64,000 nucleotides of DNA from Rhodococcus sp. H36-A4 (GTDB lineage: Bacteria > Actinomycetota > Actinomycetes > Mycobacteriales > Mycobacteriaceae). Below are positions 34,681-44,445 of this stretch, piece by piece. Position numbers and translations under genes: made by a program. The DNA is taken from the NCBI RefSeq assembly GCF_027158005.1, contig NZ_JAPVLQ010000008.1, forward strand, positions 35,587-99,586, read 5' to 3'. The notes beneath the pieces were generated by a model. It was not told the DNA's origin, did not search any database, and saw only the letters and a program-made list of their open reading frames with translations. Each line of letters begins with the position of its first letter. Position 1 is the stretch's first letter.

Positions 34681-35344
34681 TGAAAATTCTCCTTGTTTTA
34701 CCAGCATGGTTCAGTGACCACTGCTCGGCTTCTGGTGCGGTGGCGGCGAGCATGTCGTCGACGGATTCGACGGCAAGCACGTTCTCCACCAATGTGTCGA
34801 TCAGTGGTTCGAGAGAAAGCACCCACGCCACCGGGTCCACGGGATCGATGGGCGCGAGTTTGAGCGTTGCCGAGGCAACAGTTTGGATGTCGTCGTAGAA
34901 ACAAACGCGAGCAACGGCTGCCTCGCCGATACCCATGACCGCAGCGACGGCGCCCAGGGCGACGGGACGCATCGGTGCACGATCGATAGCCACGAGCGCA
35001 GTGACCGCGGGGTGCTCGGGCCACAGTCTCAGTGCCATTCGGACCAGTCCGCGCCCGAGCATTCCCGAAACGTTGCGCAGCGGTTCGCTGGTGGTCCGGG
35101 CGAGAAGAGCATCGTGAACAGATTCGAGTCCCGACGGGTCGTCGGATTGTGCTGCACGATAAGCCAATACAGCAGCCGATGCCTCGACTGTTGCCACCGT
35201 CCGGCAACGCGCCCGTATATAGTCCGGAACCCGCTCGGGCGGCATGCCCGCCACTAGCGCCGGCTCCAAACCGCCTGAATAGATGTGTCCGCCAGTGGGG
35301 AGCCGCGCGTCGCCCAGGAGGAGCGCTCCTATATGACCGGTCAT
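34673..35344 (-). CDS. ureF: Urease accessory protein UreF
   Basis: A 223-residue all-helical UreF, part of the UreDFG activation complex. The N-terminal [23 protein letters not shown] is the family signature; the C-terminal [12 protein letters not shown] tail is the one that organises the UreD-UreF interface. ATG 7 nt after the ureC stop; its end overlaps ureG by 8 nt. Confidence 0.88.
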   Translation of the reverse strand: MTGHIGALLLGDARLPTGGHIYSGGLEPALVAGMPPERVPDYIRARCRTVATVEASAAVLAYRAAQSDDPSGLESVHDALLARTTSEPLRNVSGMLGRGLVRMALRLWPEHPAVTALVAIDRAPMRPVALGAVAAVMGIGEAAVARVCFYDDIQTVASATLKLAPIDPVDPVAWVLSLEPLIDTLVENVLAVESVDDMLAATAPEAEQWSLNHAGKTRRIFIA

Positions 35345-35351
35345 CGATCTT

Positions 35352-37061
35352 CTAGAACATCGTGTAACGCTGCGCGAGCGGCACTACGTCCACCGGCTTC
35401 GGTCGAACCAGTTCACCGTCGATGGAGATCGCGAACGTCTCTGGGTCGATGTCGAGTTTCGGCAGCGTCGTGTTGTTCGGCATGGACGCTTTGCCGATAT
35501 TGCGAGTCGGGCGGACAGCAGCCAACTTTCGGGTCAGTCCCAGCCGGTCGGCCAGTCCATCGTCGAGTGCTGCCTGCGAGACGAACGTCGTTGCCAGGTG
35601 TGCGGCGGAGGCAGCCTCAGCCGGCAACGTCGGGCGAGTCAGGACCGGTTGCGGATTCGGCACCGCACCGTTAGGGTCGCCGAGCGGCGCTGCGACGATT
35701 GCCCCGGATTTGATGACCGCCCATGGCCGGATCCCGAAGAACGCCGGATCCCACAGAACGAGGTCCGCCATCTTGCCGCTCTCCACCGATCCGATCTCGT
35801 GATCGATACCGTGCGCGACGGCGGGGCAGATGGTGTACTTCGCTACATAGCGGCGAGCCCGCTCGTTGTCGGCAGGTTCGGAGGAACCCAGTGAACCGCG
35901 GCGGTTCTTCATCACGTGCGCCACTTGCCAAGTGCGGCAGATCACTTCGCCGATCCGGCCCATTGCTTGCGCGTCGGACGAGGTGATCGACATTGCGCCC
36001 ATGTCCTGCAAAATGTCTTCGGCGGCCATCGTCGAGGCCCGAATTCGAGACTCCGCGAATGCCAGGTCCTCGGGCACCTTCGGATTCAGGTGGTGAACGA
36101 CCATGAGCATGTCGAGGTGCTCGTCGACGGTATTGACGGTGTACGGGAGCGTCGGGTTGGTCGACGCGGGAATCACATTCGGCTCACTGACCACAGTGAT
36201 GATGTCGGGGGCGTGGCCACCGCCCGCGCCTTCGGAATGGAACGCGTGGATGCCACGTCCGGCGATGGCGTCGAGAGTGCTTTGCACATAGCCGGTCTCG
36301 TTGAGGCTGTCGGCGTGGAGTGCGACCTGGAGACCGAACTCCTCGGCGGCGCGCAGCGATGCGTCGATCGCGGCCGGAGTTGCGCCCCAATCCTCGTGGA
36401 TCTTGTACCCGCCGGCACCTGCCAGCGCATCTTCACGTAACGCTCCCTGCGACACGGTGCTGCCCTTGCCGAAAAGGATGACGTTGAGGGGGATGTGGTC
36501 GAGTGCACGGTGCATCATCGTGAGTGCCCATGCGCCGCCGGTGACCGTGGTCGCCTTCGACCCTTCGGTGGGCCCAGTACCGCCGCCGATGACCGTTGTC
36601 GTTCCGGTTGCCAGCGCTTCACGCATCTCGATTTCACTGAGAAAATGCACGTGCGTGTCGACGGCACCCGCGGTGAGGATTTTGCCTTCTCCCGAGATGA
36701 CATCGGTAGCAGGCCCGATCTGCATGTCGGGACGAATTCCGTCCATGATGTCGGAGTTACCGGCCTTGGCGACCGCCACGATTCGACCGTCACGGATTCC
36801 GACGTCGGCGCGGACGATGCCCCAGTGATCGAGAACGACCGCGTTGGTGATCACAACATCGAGCGCACCCTCGGAACGCATCGAATGGCCTTGGCCCATG
36901 GATTCGCGGATCGTCTTGCCTCCGCCGAACGTAGCTTCGTCGCCTCCGACGGTGCGATCCTCGGCAACCTCGATCCACAGGTCGGTGTCTGCCAACCGGA
37001 TCTGGTCACCCGTCGTCGGCCCGTACAGCTGGACGTACTTCAGGCGATCGATCCAACTCAT
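35352..37061 (-). CDS. ureC: Urease alpha subunit UreC
   Basis: A 569-residue catalytic subunit hydrolysing urea to ammonia and carbamate. Nickel ligands HVH in [11 protein letters not shown], the carbamylated lysine in [11 protein letters not shown], the flap His in [20 protein letters not shown] and the Asp in [13 protein letters not shown] are all present. Length is standard, so it should be active. Its ATG overlaps the ureB stop (ATGA). Confidence 0.96.
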   Translation of the reverse strand: MSWIDRLKYVQLYGPTTGDQIRLADTDLWIEVAEDRTVGGDEATFGGGKTIRESMGQGHSMRSEGALDVVITNAVVLDHWGIVRADVGIRDGRIVAVAKAGNSDIMDGIRPDMQIGPATDVISGEGKILTAGAVDTHVHFLSEIEMREALATGTTTVIGGGTGPTEGSKATTVTGGAWALTMMHRALDHIPLNVILFGKGSTVSQGALREDALAGAGGYKIHEDWGATPAAIDASLRAAEEFGLQVALHADSLNETGYVQSTLDAIAGRGIHAFHSEGAGGGHAPDIITVVSEPNVIPASTNPTLPYTVNTVDEHLDMLMVVHHLNPKVPEDLAFAESRIRASTMAAEDILQDMGAMSITSSDAQAMGRIGEVICRTWQVAHVMKNRRGSLGSSEPADNERARRYVAKYTICPAVAHGIDHEIGSVESGKMADLVLWDPAFFGIRPWAVIKSGAIVAAPLGDPNGAVPNPQPVLTRPTLPAEAASAAHLATTFVSQAALDDGLADRLGLTRKLAAVRPTRNIGKASMPNNTTLPKLDIDPETFAISIDGELVRPKPVDVVPLAQRYTMF

Positions 37062-37384
37062 GACTTCTCTTTCGCCGACGGAGCGTTGGTATCGGTCTTG
37101 ATTTGCAGGCCGGGTACGCGTTTGCGGCCGCCCAAGGCCACAAGGTCGACCATCCGGCTCACCCCGGGTTCGAGTCGTACCGACGTACCTGCCGGCAGGT
37201 CGAGACGAAAGCCCTCGGCTTGGTCACGGTCGAACTCCAAGGCCGAGTTGGCGTCGGGCAGATGCGCATGTGATCCGACTTGAATGGGCCGGTCTCCGGT
37301 GTTGACCACCAGGAGAGTGCGGCGCTCCCGGCCGGCATTGAGTTCCACGGCCTCGGGGCGTAAGCGAAATTCACCGGGGATCAT
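37058..37384 (-). CDS. ureB: Urease beta subunit UreB
   Basis: A 108-residue small structural subunit. The characteristic MIPGEFRL start, [19 protein letters not shown] and RLEPG...VDLVALGG are present. It overlaps both neighbours by ATGA, giving a fully coupled ureA-ureB-ureC unit of separate subunits, as in actinobacteria. Confidence 0.94.
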   Translation of the reverse strand: MIPGEFRLRPEAVELNAGRERRTLLVVNTGDRPIQVGSHAHLPDANSALEFDRDQAEGFRLDLPAGTSVRLEPGVSRMVDLVALGGRKRVPGLQIKTDTNAPSAKEKS

Positions 37385-37683
37385 TGGATCGGATCCGTGA
37401 TGGTGACCAGCTTGCGCCCGTCGGGGAACGTCGCTTCTACCTGGATGGCACCGATCATCTCCGGGACGCCTTCCATGACCTCTTCTCTGCTGAGCACTTT
37501 CCTGCCCTCGGTCATCAGTTCGGCGACGCGTCTACCCTCGCGGGCTCTCTCCATCACCCAGCAGGACAGCAGCGCTGTCGCCTCCGGATAGTTCAGGACG
37601 ACGCCTCGTTCACGTCGGTCACGGGCTACCATCCCGGCCACACTGAGGAGCAACTTCTCCGTGTCCGATGGAACCAGTTGCAT
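37381..37683 (-). CDS. ureA: Urease gamma subunit UreA
   Basis: A 100-residue gamma subunit ([20 protein letters not shown]..., [22 protein letters not shown]). The start at 37683 matches family length and follows GAGGTCG; the 46-residue upstream extension of the open frame is not urease-like and overlaps the small gene further upstream in another frame. First structural gene of the operon. No nitrogen-control operator was recognised. Confidence 0.94.
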   Translation of the reverse strand: MQLVPSDTEKLLLSVAGMVARDRRERGVVLNYPEATALLSCWVMERAREGRRVAELMTEGRKVLSREEVMEGVPEMIGAIQVEATFPDGRKLVTITDPIQ

Positions 37684-37774
37684 CGATCGACCTCGTGTTT
37701 CTTTGCAGGAAAATTCGACCCTAGCCATGGAGGCGGGGGATGCGACCGAACGCCCGGTTACGTTCTCTTTAAAT

Positions 37775-37918
37775 CTACCGAGTGCCAGAACCTCGCGGTG
37801 GCTCAGGCGGAAGTGCCCCACCCTCGTCGGCCCAACGATCGAGCTGCTTGGGCGCGGGTTCGGGAGTAGCCTTCTTCCGTTTGAAAAGTCCCTCTACTGC
37901 ATTCTTCAACTTGCCCAT
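37775..37918 (-). CDS. 47-residue basic/proline-rich small protein upstream of ureA
   Basis: An ATG frame of 47 codons on the urease strand, 91 nt upstream of ureA. The product starts with an amphipathic basic helix ([16 protein letters not shown]) and continues into a Pro/Glu-rich tail ([18 protein letters not shown]). Codon choice is GC-rich at third positions, as in the neighbours. The family is not recognised; a membrane-surface or nucleic-acid-binding peptide is possible. It could be the first gene of the urease transcript or an independent unit. Confidence 0.5.
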   Translation of the reverse strand: MGKLKNAVEGLFKRKKATPEPAPKQLDRWADEGGALPPEPPRGSGTR

Positions 37919-38234
37919 GGCCGAAGCATAGCGCGACTGGGCGATCGGATTGGAGTACGAGAGCTCTTCGACTTCGACCGGGCAGCGTGGCTAGAAAGTT
38001 AGATTCTCGCCGGTCGAGCGTTCCTCAGTGAATGCTTGACGCCCAGTGTTTTTCGGCAAGGCGCGATTTTCGACCGAGGTTCGTATCCGTCCGAAGAAAT
38101 GTATGGAGTGGCCCGACCACCGCGCAGCACGTCGGCTCGACCCCGCTGCACGCTCAGCATTCTTGATCAGGTTTCCGGTGTCGTGAGAACTGACGAGTGG
38201 GGCGAAAGTCCGCCAACCCACGATGGATTTCGTG

Positions 38235-38393
38235 TTAGCGGACCAGGTGAAAGATACCGAGTGCGATCACCGGCAGGTCGATCCACGCCGCGAAAGACTG
38301 CGGGTCTTCATCGTCAGAGCTCGAGCCGCAGCAGAAGCCATGGTATTTCCATGGGGAGGGCAGTGGGTGCTCAGACGGCAATCGAGCAGTCAT
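38235..38393 (-). CDS. Candidate 52-residue small protein
   Basis: ATG frame of 52 codons. The product has a Pro-rich N-terminus, a Cys-Cys next to an acidic patch (FCCGSSSDDEDPQSF) and a hydrophobic C-terminal stretch (AAWIDLPVIALGIFHLV) that could sit in or on a membrane. GAAGG abuts the ATG, so the ribosome site is poor; a GC-rich hairpin lies 14 nt upstream. Family not recognised; it could be spurious. Confidence 0.35.
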   Translation of the reverse strand: MTARLPSEHPLPSPWKYHGFCCGSSSDDEDPQSFAAWIDLPVIALGIFHLVR

Positions 38394-38406
38394 ACCTTCA
38401 GTATTC

Positions 38407-38435
38407 GACGGGCGGCGTTGGAGACGCCGCCCGTC
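38407..38435. repeat. GC-rich hairpin, 12-bp perfect arms
   Basis: Arms GACGGGCGGCGT (38407-38418) and ACGCCGCCCGTC (38424-38435) with loop TGGAG. It may be a terminator or a 5'-UTR hairpin of the small minus-strand ORF. Confidence 0.7.
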
Positions 38436-38843
38436 ACCTGTGCATTCTGGAGCAGTATCCGAGCGGGCTCGTCGAGGTCGATCTTGATATCGCTGAGACT
38501 CATCGGAGCGGATCCACAAAATAAACCGTGGGTCTGTCACGCGTTGAATGAACTCGTTTGTCACGCAGTGGAAGCGGTGTATTCAGGAGTACGGCGTCGA
38601 TGTCTGTGGAGAACGTAAGCCGGTCAACCCTTGTTGCCAAATCGGCTCGCTCGTCGCACGCATGGTGGCAGGGCCTGATGGATCCACAGGGCCAGCACTG
38701 TGATTCATAACAATCCAAAGAACGGTTTCAGGCTCGGTGATTGCTCCAGGTTCCAAAATGAGCCAAAATTACGGACCCTGAGTCTGGTTCGATCTACGCT
38801 CCTGCCGGAGTCGAGCCTCTCAACTGACGGGACCACGGAACCG

Positions 38844-40910
38844 ATGACCATCCTCACACGGCACATACGTCTGCTCTCTCAGGCGCTGGCCGCGGCGCTC
38901 GCCTTCTCCCTTGCCGTCACGAATCCGGTTGCTGCCCAACCGGTCGTGGCCCCGGAACCTCTTCTCGGCAATTCCGTTTACGGTCTCGCCAACGGCTGTT
39001 ATGCGCTCCAGTCCGGGCTGAGCGGGGAGTTCATTCGGCGCGGCGGCGAGGGCTACCGCGCCGACGCCACCGCGGCGGAAGCCGAACCGTTTCGACTCCA
39101 CGCCGCCCAATTGGGCCGGTTCATGTTCTACGGCCCGGAAGGCGACCTCCTCGCCCATGAGGGCAAGAATTCAGTGGTCTCGACGCGCGACGCCCTCCCG
39201 AATACCGACTGGACGCTGACTCACACCGACGGTAGCTACCGCATCACCGCGACCGGAAACGGCAACCAGCTCACCTCCACCGATTCCGGCCTGACTCTGA
39301 CCGGCCCCGGCGAAAACTCTGACGGCGGCCAGTTCACCGTCTCTCCCACCGTGGGATGCGCTGACTTCCCCGACTCCGAAGTCAACGCCACCGGCGCACC
39401 GTCGACCGCCACCGGACCGAACGGTGAAGTCCGCGGCTTCATCGATACCCATGTGCATTTGGACGCCTCCGAGTTCATGGGTGGAAATGTGCACTGCGGC
39501 ACACCGTTCGACCCACAGGGCATCACCGCAGCCTTGCAGGACTGCCCCGACCACGGCAGCAACGGGATTCCCGCCCTACTCGAGAACATCCTTTCCCAGG
39601 GCACACCGTTCGCGGAACACGACACCACGGGGTGGCCGACCTTCGCGGACTGGCCGGCCCAGGACTCGCTCACCCACGAACAGACCTACTACAAGTGGGT
39701 CGAACGTGCCTGGCGCGGCGGACTGCGCATCTTCACCAACATGTTCGTAGCCAACCGCGTGCTGTGCGAGCTGTATCCGAGCAAACGCAACCCGTGCAAC
39801 GAGATGGATACCGTCCGAATTCAGGCCGAACAGGTCCGCGAACTGCAGGACTACATCGACGCCCAGTATGGCGGGCCCGGTAAAGGCTGGTTCCGTATCG
39901 TCCGCTCTCCGGAAGAGGTCCGGCAGGTCGCGGCCGACGGCAAGCTGGCCGTCACCCTGGGCATCGAGGTCTCCGAGATGTTCGGCTGCACCCTGCGTAA
40001 TGACAAGCCGCAGTGCACCGAAGCCGATATCGACGAAGGTCTCGACGAGGTGTACGGAATGGGTGTCCGACAGGTCATCCTCACCCACAAGTTCGACAAC
40101 GCCTTCGGCGGAACACGATTCGATCCCGGCCTCACCGGTGTTGCGGTCAACATCGGCAACTTCCTCGGGACCGGCAAGTTCTGGAAGACCGAGCCCTGCA
40201 CCGGTGAAGCCGCCGACAATCCGCTGATGTCGATCATCCCGGGCAATCTCGGGAGCATGTCTTCCGCGCTTCCCTCAGGTAGCTCAGGAGCCAGCTATCC
40301 GGACGGCCCGCAATGCAACGTCCGAGGACTGAGCGCTCTCGGTGAGCATGCGGTCGAGGGCATGATGGACCGCGGCATGATCGTCGACATCGACCACATG
40401 AGTGTCAAGACCGCCGACGACACCCTGAAGTTGCTCGACGCCGCGCAGTACTCCGGCGTGGTGTCCGGCCATGGTTGGACCGATCCGACGAACGTTCCCC
40501 GTATATACGCGCTCGGCGGATTCGTATCGGAGTACGCGAGTACACCGGCCGAGTTTCTGGAAAGTTGGCGCACCTACCGGGCGCAGCGCAGTGACGACTA
40601 CTACTACGGCTTCGGATTCGGTGCAGATACCAACGGATTGGGAGCGCAAGTCCCTCCGCGCAAGGATGCCGCCGAGAATCCGCTGAGCTATCCGTTCACC
40701 CCGTTCGACGGCGGCACCGTGATGGACCGTCAGCGCACCGGAGAACGCGTCTTCGACGTCAACATCGACGGTGCCGCGCATTACGGGCTGATCCCGGACT
40801 GGATCGCCGATACGCAACTGGTGGCCGGTGCGGACGGCGACCAATTCATCGAGGACCTCAGTCACGGTGCCGAGGCTTACCTGCAGATGTGGGAGCGCGT
40901 AGCCAAATGA
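38844..40910 (+). CDS. Secreted metal-dependent amidohydrolase-like protein
   Basis: A 688-residue exported protein. The start MTILTRHIRLL is chosen because a signal peptide follows at once (ALAAALAFSLAVTNPVAAQP); upstream codons are not family-like. An N-terminal beta-trefoil-like or lectin-like region (GNSVYGLANGCYALQS..., residues about 40-170) precedes a TIM-barrel hydrolase. That domain has the metal motif DTHVHLD near residue 200, LTHKFDNAFGG, IVDIDHMSVK and SGHGWTD. This set resembles membrane-dipeptidase/amidohydrolase enzymes. Substrate unknown; an extracellular peptide or envelope amide is likely. Confidence 0.75.
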   Translation: MTILTRHIRLLSQALAAALAFSLAVTNPVAAQPVVAPEPLLGNSVYGLANGCYALQSGLSGEFIRRGGEGYRADATAAEAEPFRLHAAQLGRFMFYGPEGDLLAHEGKNSVVSTRDALPNTDWTLTHTDGSYRITATGNGNQLTSTDSGLTLTGPGENSDGGQFTVSPTVGCADFPDSEVNATGAPSTATGPNGEVRGFIDTHVHLDASEFMGGNVHCGTPFDPQGITAALQDCPDHGSNGIPALLENILSQGTPFAEHDTTGWPTFADWPAQDSLTHEQTYYKWVERAWRGGLRIFTNMFVANRVLCELYPSKRNPCNEMDTVRIQAEQVRELQDYIDAQYGGPGKGWFRIVRSPEEVRQVAADGKLAVTLGIEVSEMFGCTLRNDKPQCTEADIDEGLDEVYGMGVRQVILTHKFDNAFGGTRFDPGLTGVAVNIGNFLGTGKFWKTEPCTGEAADNPLMSIIPGNLGSMSSALPSGSSGASYPDGPQCNVRGLSALGEHAVEGMMDRGMIVDIDHMSVKTADDTLKLLDAAQYSGVVSGHGWTDPTNVPRIYALGGFVSEYASTPAEFLESWRTYRAQRSDDYYYGFGFGADTNGLGAQVPPRKDAAENPLSYPFTPFDGGTVMDRQRTGERVFDVNIDGAAHYGLIPDWIADTQLVAGADGDQFIEDLSHGAEAYLQMWERVAK

Positions 40911-41007
40911 ATCGCGGATATCGGAAGCCACACGGTGAAGGCAACTGATCTCCACGTCATCGATCGTGGGAAGGTTGAGCTCCAAGGGACTCGGGCATGA
41001 TCAAAAG

Positions 41008-41664
41008 ATGACTTCGTACCCGATTATCGACCTGACACCCGACGAACTACTGACCATGACGCGTACCGTCCGCAAACGTCTCGATCTGACGCGGGCCGTG
41101 CCATTGGACCTGATCAAGGAGTGCCTCGAGATCGCGTTACAAGGTCCGTCCGGATCGAACCAGCAGGGCTGGCAGTGGGTGGTGGTCACAGATCCAGACC
41201 TACGTTCACAGATCGGCGCGATCTACGGAGAACTGTTCGCCGAATATCAGGCGTCCAAACATTCGGCGAACGCTCTCTTCGCCGACGACCCCGAGCGAGG
41301 TCCGATACAGAAACGTGTCGGAGACAGTGCCGGGTGGCTAGGTGAGCACATGGGTGAAGTGCCCGTGCTGTTGATCCCCTGCATCAAGGCAGGCAAGAAG
41401 CTGCCCAGCGGCAATCAAGCCGGGCTATGGGGTTCATTGTTGCCCGCCGTGTGGAATTATGCCCTTGCTGCACGGGCACGTGGCCTCGGAACCGCTTGGA
41501 CCACAATACATCTCGCGCGTGAAGCTGAGGTGGCCGAGATTCTCGGCATTCCCGAGGGGTTCCATCAGGGTGCGCTGATTCCCACGGCCTATTACACGGG
41601 TGAGACCTTCAAGGTGGCACCGCGCGATCCTATCGAGACCGTTCTGCACGTAAACTCCTGGTAG
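41008..41664 (+). CDS. Nitroreductase-family flavoprotein
   Basis: A 218-residue FMN-dependent nitroreductase-fold enzyme. The N-terminal RTVRKRLDLTRAVP with ALQGPSGSNQQGWQWVVV contacts FMN phosphate; ALAARARGLGTAWTTIH and a late IPTAYYTGETFK are family-typical. ATG at 41008 is favoured over an upstream GTG, since similarity begins there. Likely reduces nitro, quinone or ene substrates with NAD(P)H; natural substrate unknown. It follows the secreted hydrolase by about 100 nt, convergent with the next gene. Confidence 0.85.
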   Translation: MTSYPIIDLTPDELLTMTRTVRKRLDLTRAVPLDLIKECLEIALQGPSGSNQQGWQWVVVTDPDLRSQIGAIYGELFAEYQASKHSANALFADDPERGPIQKRVGDSAGWLGEHMGEVPVLLIPCIKAGKKLPSGNQAGLWGSLLPAVWNYALAARARGLGTAWTTIHLAREAEVAEILGIPEGFHQGALIPTAYYTGETFKVAPRDPIETVLHVNSW

Positions 41665-41706
41665 CCAGCGATTCCCGACGCAGCGAGGCGAGAAGTAGGG
41701 TGCCGG

Positions 41707-42084
41707 CTACCGCGGTCCGTTCTGACCGATCGATGTCGCGTTCTGCTGTTCGATGTCCTCGGCGGCTACGAAGAATTTTCGGAACACTGCTTGCATCGAT
41801 GTGACGACGTCGATATGGCTTTGCAGGACGTCCACGAGGTTGTTCGGGCCGCCCACGGCCTTTTGGGAGAACTTGCGGGCAAGAGCGATTCCGGAATCGA
41901 AGGTACCGAACCCTTCGACCTTTTCCAGGGCACGGGCGTCGGTCTTGTTTTTTTCGAGAGTACATAAATATTCGCTGCATGCCGTGTCGCAATGGCGTGC
42001 GGCTGCGGGATCGAGGAACAGATGGCCCTCGTCGGCTGCGGTTCCGAGGCGTTTCCAGTATCCGAGGGGAGTCTCGAGTGTCAT
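41707..42084 (-). CDS. Small helical protein of duplicated module, copy A
   Basis: A 125-residue protein predicted all-helical, with no signal peptide. It shares about 80% of residues with the protein at 45707-46084 (e.g. VGGPNNLVDVLQSHIDVV and QAVFRKFF). The size, helical content and conserved Phe/Leu heptads resemble WXG100/PE-like ESX substrates, but no WxG turn or YxxxD/E tail is clear. It lies 16 nt downstream of a DUF3558 lipoprotein gene, behind AAGAAGGAACC. The same order recurs at copy B, so the two proteins probably act together at the envelope. Function unknown. Confidence 0.65.
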   Translation of the reverse strand: MTLETPLGYWKRLGTAADEGHLFLDPAAARHCDTACSEYLCTLEKNKTDARALEKVEGFGTFDSGIALARKFSQKAVGGPNNLVDVLQSHIDVVTSMQAVFRKFFVAAEDIEQQNATSIGQNGPR

Positions 42085-42100
42085 TGCGGTTCCTTCTTAG

Positions 42101-42634
42101 CTAGATCGAGGGCGGGAAGTACTGCTGGAGTTCGATTGTGTGTCGCCGAACTAATTCACACGGGTCACCCTGGGGCGGGACGGTTCCGAGAGCCTCGACC
42201 GTGAGCATTACAACACCTTCGGTGGTGTCGAAGCTGGTTCCACAGCCTTCGTCTGGATCCATAGATGCGAGTCCGAATTCGAGGGCTGTCCTGCCCCCTA
42301 ACCTGACGTCTTTGAAATCCTGAAACGCACTGTTGTGCCGAACTTCGTCGAGGGTGAATCGAATCGAAAACAGCACGCCGAAGTGGTACCAGGGATTCGG
42401 AGTCGGACCGGCCCAGCCGCAGTTCGTCCAGGCCTTGACGCTGATTCCTTCTATCCATCCTGACCCGGTTTCCGGATTGAGCCCGGTCGCGGCGATCGCG
42501 TCGTCCGGGATGCTGCAGGGGTCGAATTGCTCGGCCTGCCCTGGCACCCCTGCGACGGCTACTCCCTCGACGGGTTGGCTGCAGGCTGTGAGGACAGCGG
42601 CCACCGCTGCAAGTGGTACCCACCGGCGCTGCAT
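42101..42634 (-). CDS. DUF3558 lipoprotein, copy A
   Basis: A 177-residue lipoprotein: signal peptide MQRRWVPLAAVAAVLTAC with a lipobox Cys, then a DUF3558 domain starting QFDPCSIPDDAIAATGLNP. Conserved Cys residues (DPCSIP, TNCGW, EGCGTSF, GDPCEL) suggest disulphides, as in this mycobacterial/rhodococcal family. Role unknown. Strongly similar to copy B (46101-46637), including 21 identical bases upstream of the ATG and a shared -10-like element. Confidence 0.85.
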   Translation of the reverse strand: MQRRWVPLAAVAAVLTACSQPVEGVAVAGVPGQAEQFDPCSIPDDAIAATGLNPETGSGWIEGISVKAWTNCGWAGPTPNPWYHFGVLFSIRFTLDEVRHNSAFQDFKDVRLGGRTALEFGLASMDPDEGCGTSFDTTEGVVMLTVEALGTVPPQGDPCELVRRHTIELQQYFPPSI

Positions 42635-42654
42635 CGGACCCCCATCCGTTGGAC

Positions 42655-42668
42655 TCGTCGTTAGGTTA
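42655..42668 (-). promoter_or_regulatory. Conserved promoter element of DUF3558 copy A
   Basis: Minus-strand TAACCT (42668-42663, TAnnnT -10 type) lies 29 nt before the ATG. The same hexamer, spacing and flank recur at copy B, while intervening bases differ, which supports function. Confidence 0.45.
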
Positions 42669-42767
42669 GACGCAGAGACCCTGGTTTTGGTTCCACCCTG
42701 GCTATCAATCCTCCGCCGGTGGGGTGTAGCAAATTACATCGTCGATGTATCTGTGGCAGTGCGCGGT

Positions 42768-43541
42768 TCAGAACAGAGTCGGCTGCGCGTTACTGCCGAA
42801 GCGTGCTTCTGACTTTCGAGCGCTCCACCGTTGAACGAGCCACATCTCGATCAGTTCTGGGCTGGTGCCGATATCGATAGCCCAGTTGGAAAGTAGTTGT
42901 ACGTAGCGGTCGTAACGACGCCGCGTGAAGCCGGTGACAGCGGGATCTTCCAGCCACCCCTCGTGAATTAGGGTGGACACCCCGTATTGGTCGATCAACT
43001 GAGCGCGCCCACCGTCCACGGATGCTTTGGCTGCCCAGAGAAACGTGGCCATAAGGGATGTTCCGACGCCTGGGGTGTCGGGCCATCCGGACCAGGATCC
43101 GTTCGGGAGTTCCGGTACTGCGCGGTCACGTATGCATCGTTGGAGCACCGTCAACGTTTTCGCAACTGGATTCTCGTCTGGACGCGTCAAATGTGGGTTG
43201 TGGACGTCGGGGAATCGCCGTATCGCTTTGCGGTTCTTGTGGCTGCCCTGCCATGCGGCACACAGAAAGAGGAGGCCGAGCGAGTCGTGGTCGCCGTCGG
43301 CGAGATCAGTGCCGATGTGAAGGTCGTTGCGCTGTACAGTCGCTACTCCGTCGGAGACGAGGTGCCCGTCGAGGTCGCGTCCGCGAAGTCGAATATCGTG
43401 ACCTGCGCGGTCGAGGTGATTGTTCCACCAGTCGAGGTCGATCTCGACACCATCGTCCAGAACGTGCAAATCGTACGTGCGCAGCTGGCACCACTGCACA
43501 CAGGCTGATGGTGGTGCGAAACCTTCGTCGAATCGTGACAT
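42768..43541 (-). CDS. Uncharacterised protein between the duplicated modules
   Basis: A 257-residue soluble protein with no signal peptide. It is rich in Trp, Asp and Arg, with stretches such as EIDLDWWNNHLDRAGHDIRL, LLFLCAAWQGSHKNRKAIRRF and ATFLWAAKASVDGGRAQL. I do not recognise the family. Start MSRFDEGF is preferred, with an ATG seven codons upstream as alternative. It lies in the segment bracketed by the two DUF3558 modules. Confidence 0.55.
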   Translation of the reverse strand: MSRFDEGFAPPSACVQWCQLRTYDLHVLDDGVEIDLDWWNNHLDRAGHDIRLRGRDLDGHLVSDGVATVQRNDLHIGTDLADGDHDSLGLLFLCAAWQGSHKNRKAIRRFPDVHNPHLTRPDENPVAKTLTVLQRCIRDRAVPELPNGSWSGWPDTPGVGTSLMATFLWAAKASVDGGRAQLIDQYGVSTLIHEGWLEDPAVTGFTRRRYDRYVQLLSNWAIDIGTSPELIEMWLVQRWSARKSEARFGSNAQPTLF

Positions 43542-43748
43542 GCAGACATCTTGGCATCCCATACCGACAGGAAGGCTCAGCAGAACTGAATCCGGTTGCG
43601 CTCCCGGGTTCCGCGATACCAGTCAATGTTCAGTAAGTTTGTGCCGCAACGCTTTCCATTACATGTTTCTGCCGGGGTAAGCTGCAACCCAACTGGGGGA
43701 TTGGCTGGGCAACCGAGTCCGAACACGAGAACCCCGGCTCGGTGACAG

Positions 43749-44393
43749 TCAATGGGCATGTGATCCAGTAAGTAGCAGGGCGAGCATCAGTGCGCACAAT
43801 TCGGTCTCGAAGGCGTCGAGATCGCGCCACACGCCAGCCACCCGATCGCGCTCCCATGACGCGAGCGCGGAGACCACAAATCGCGCGGCCAGTGCCACCC
43901 GGGCCGGGCGGTCTCCGGTGGGTAGGTGCCTGAGTTCGGTGGCGATGTCCGCAAGTAGTCGTTGCAAATTTTCCAGTCCGGGAATCGGCGGATAGGTCGG
44001 GTCATCAGGCATCAGCGGCTGTGGCGATGCGACGAAATCGCTGCGGATGCCCGCCAGCCACTGTTCGTTGAACCGAGCCCAGTAGGAGGGCGAGCATGCC
44101 GCGATCTCGGTGACAAACGGGCGCACATAAGCCTCAACCAGTGCGCCGAGCCGGTCTTGCGCGTCTTCGGCTGCGGTATGGAGTTCGCGGACCAATGCGT
44201 CGCTGGTGGCCCTACGCGACCACAACTCGATCAACAGTGCATGCCAAGAACCGAAGTAGTAATCCACTGCACCGTTGTTGCGCTGCCCGGCAGCTCGAAT
44301 GACTTCGCGCACCGAGACGCCTGCTAGTCCTCGCTCGGCAATTAGTCGCTCAGCGGCATCGAGAAGCTCCTCGCGTGTGCTCGGGGCAGGCAT
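43749..44393 (-). CDS. TetR-family regulator of the lipase gene
   Basis: A 214-residue TetR regulator with HTH AGVSVREVIRAAGQRNNGAVDYYFGS and a ligand domain of usual size. It diverges from the lipase-like lipoprotein gene across 52 bp containing a perfect 18-bp dyad, so it very likely represses both genes. The inducer is unknown, perhaps a fatty acid or ester released by the lipase. Confidence 0.85.
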   Translation of the reverse strand: MPAPSTREELLDAAERLIAERGLAGVSVREVIRAAGQRNNGAVDYYFGSWHALLIELWSRRATSDALVRELHTAAEDAQDRLGALVEAYVRPFVTEIAACSPSYWARFNEQWLAGIRSDFVASPQPLMPDDPTYPPIPGLENLQRLLADIATELRHLPTGDRPARVALAARFVVSALASWERDRVAGVWRDLDAFETELCALMLALLLTGSHAH

Positions 44394-44426
44394 GGACCTG
44401 AGACTACGGCAGTGCTAATGTCCCGA

Positions 44427-44444
44427 TTAGGTCACTTGACCTAA
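44427..44444. promoter_or_regulatory. TetR operator between tetR and lipase gene
   Basis: Perfect dyad TTAGGTCA-CT-TGACCTAA in the 52-bp divergent gap, ending one base before the earliest lipase start codon. Confidence 0.7.
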
Positions 44445-44445
44445 A

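Larger units (their letters stand above)
37919..38843. other. Sparse 0.9-kb region; only small candidate ORFs
   Basis: No gene longer than about 55 codons can be supported. It contains the 52-codon minus-strand ORF (38235-38393), a GC-rich hairpin (38407-38435) and presumably the promoter of the secreted amidohydrolase. It may be a decayed segment. Confidence 0.5.

Noticed and set aside
38601..38711. 36-codon plus-strand ORF ending in QGQHCDS
   Set aside because: An AGGAG site lies 10 nt upstream, but the composition and lack of any neighbour link do not support a gene.
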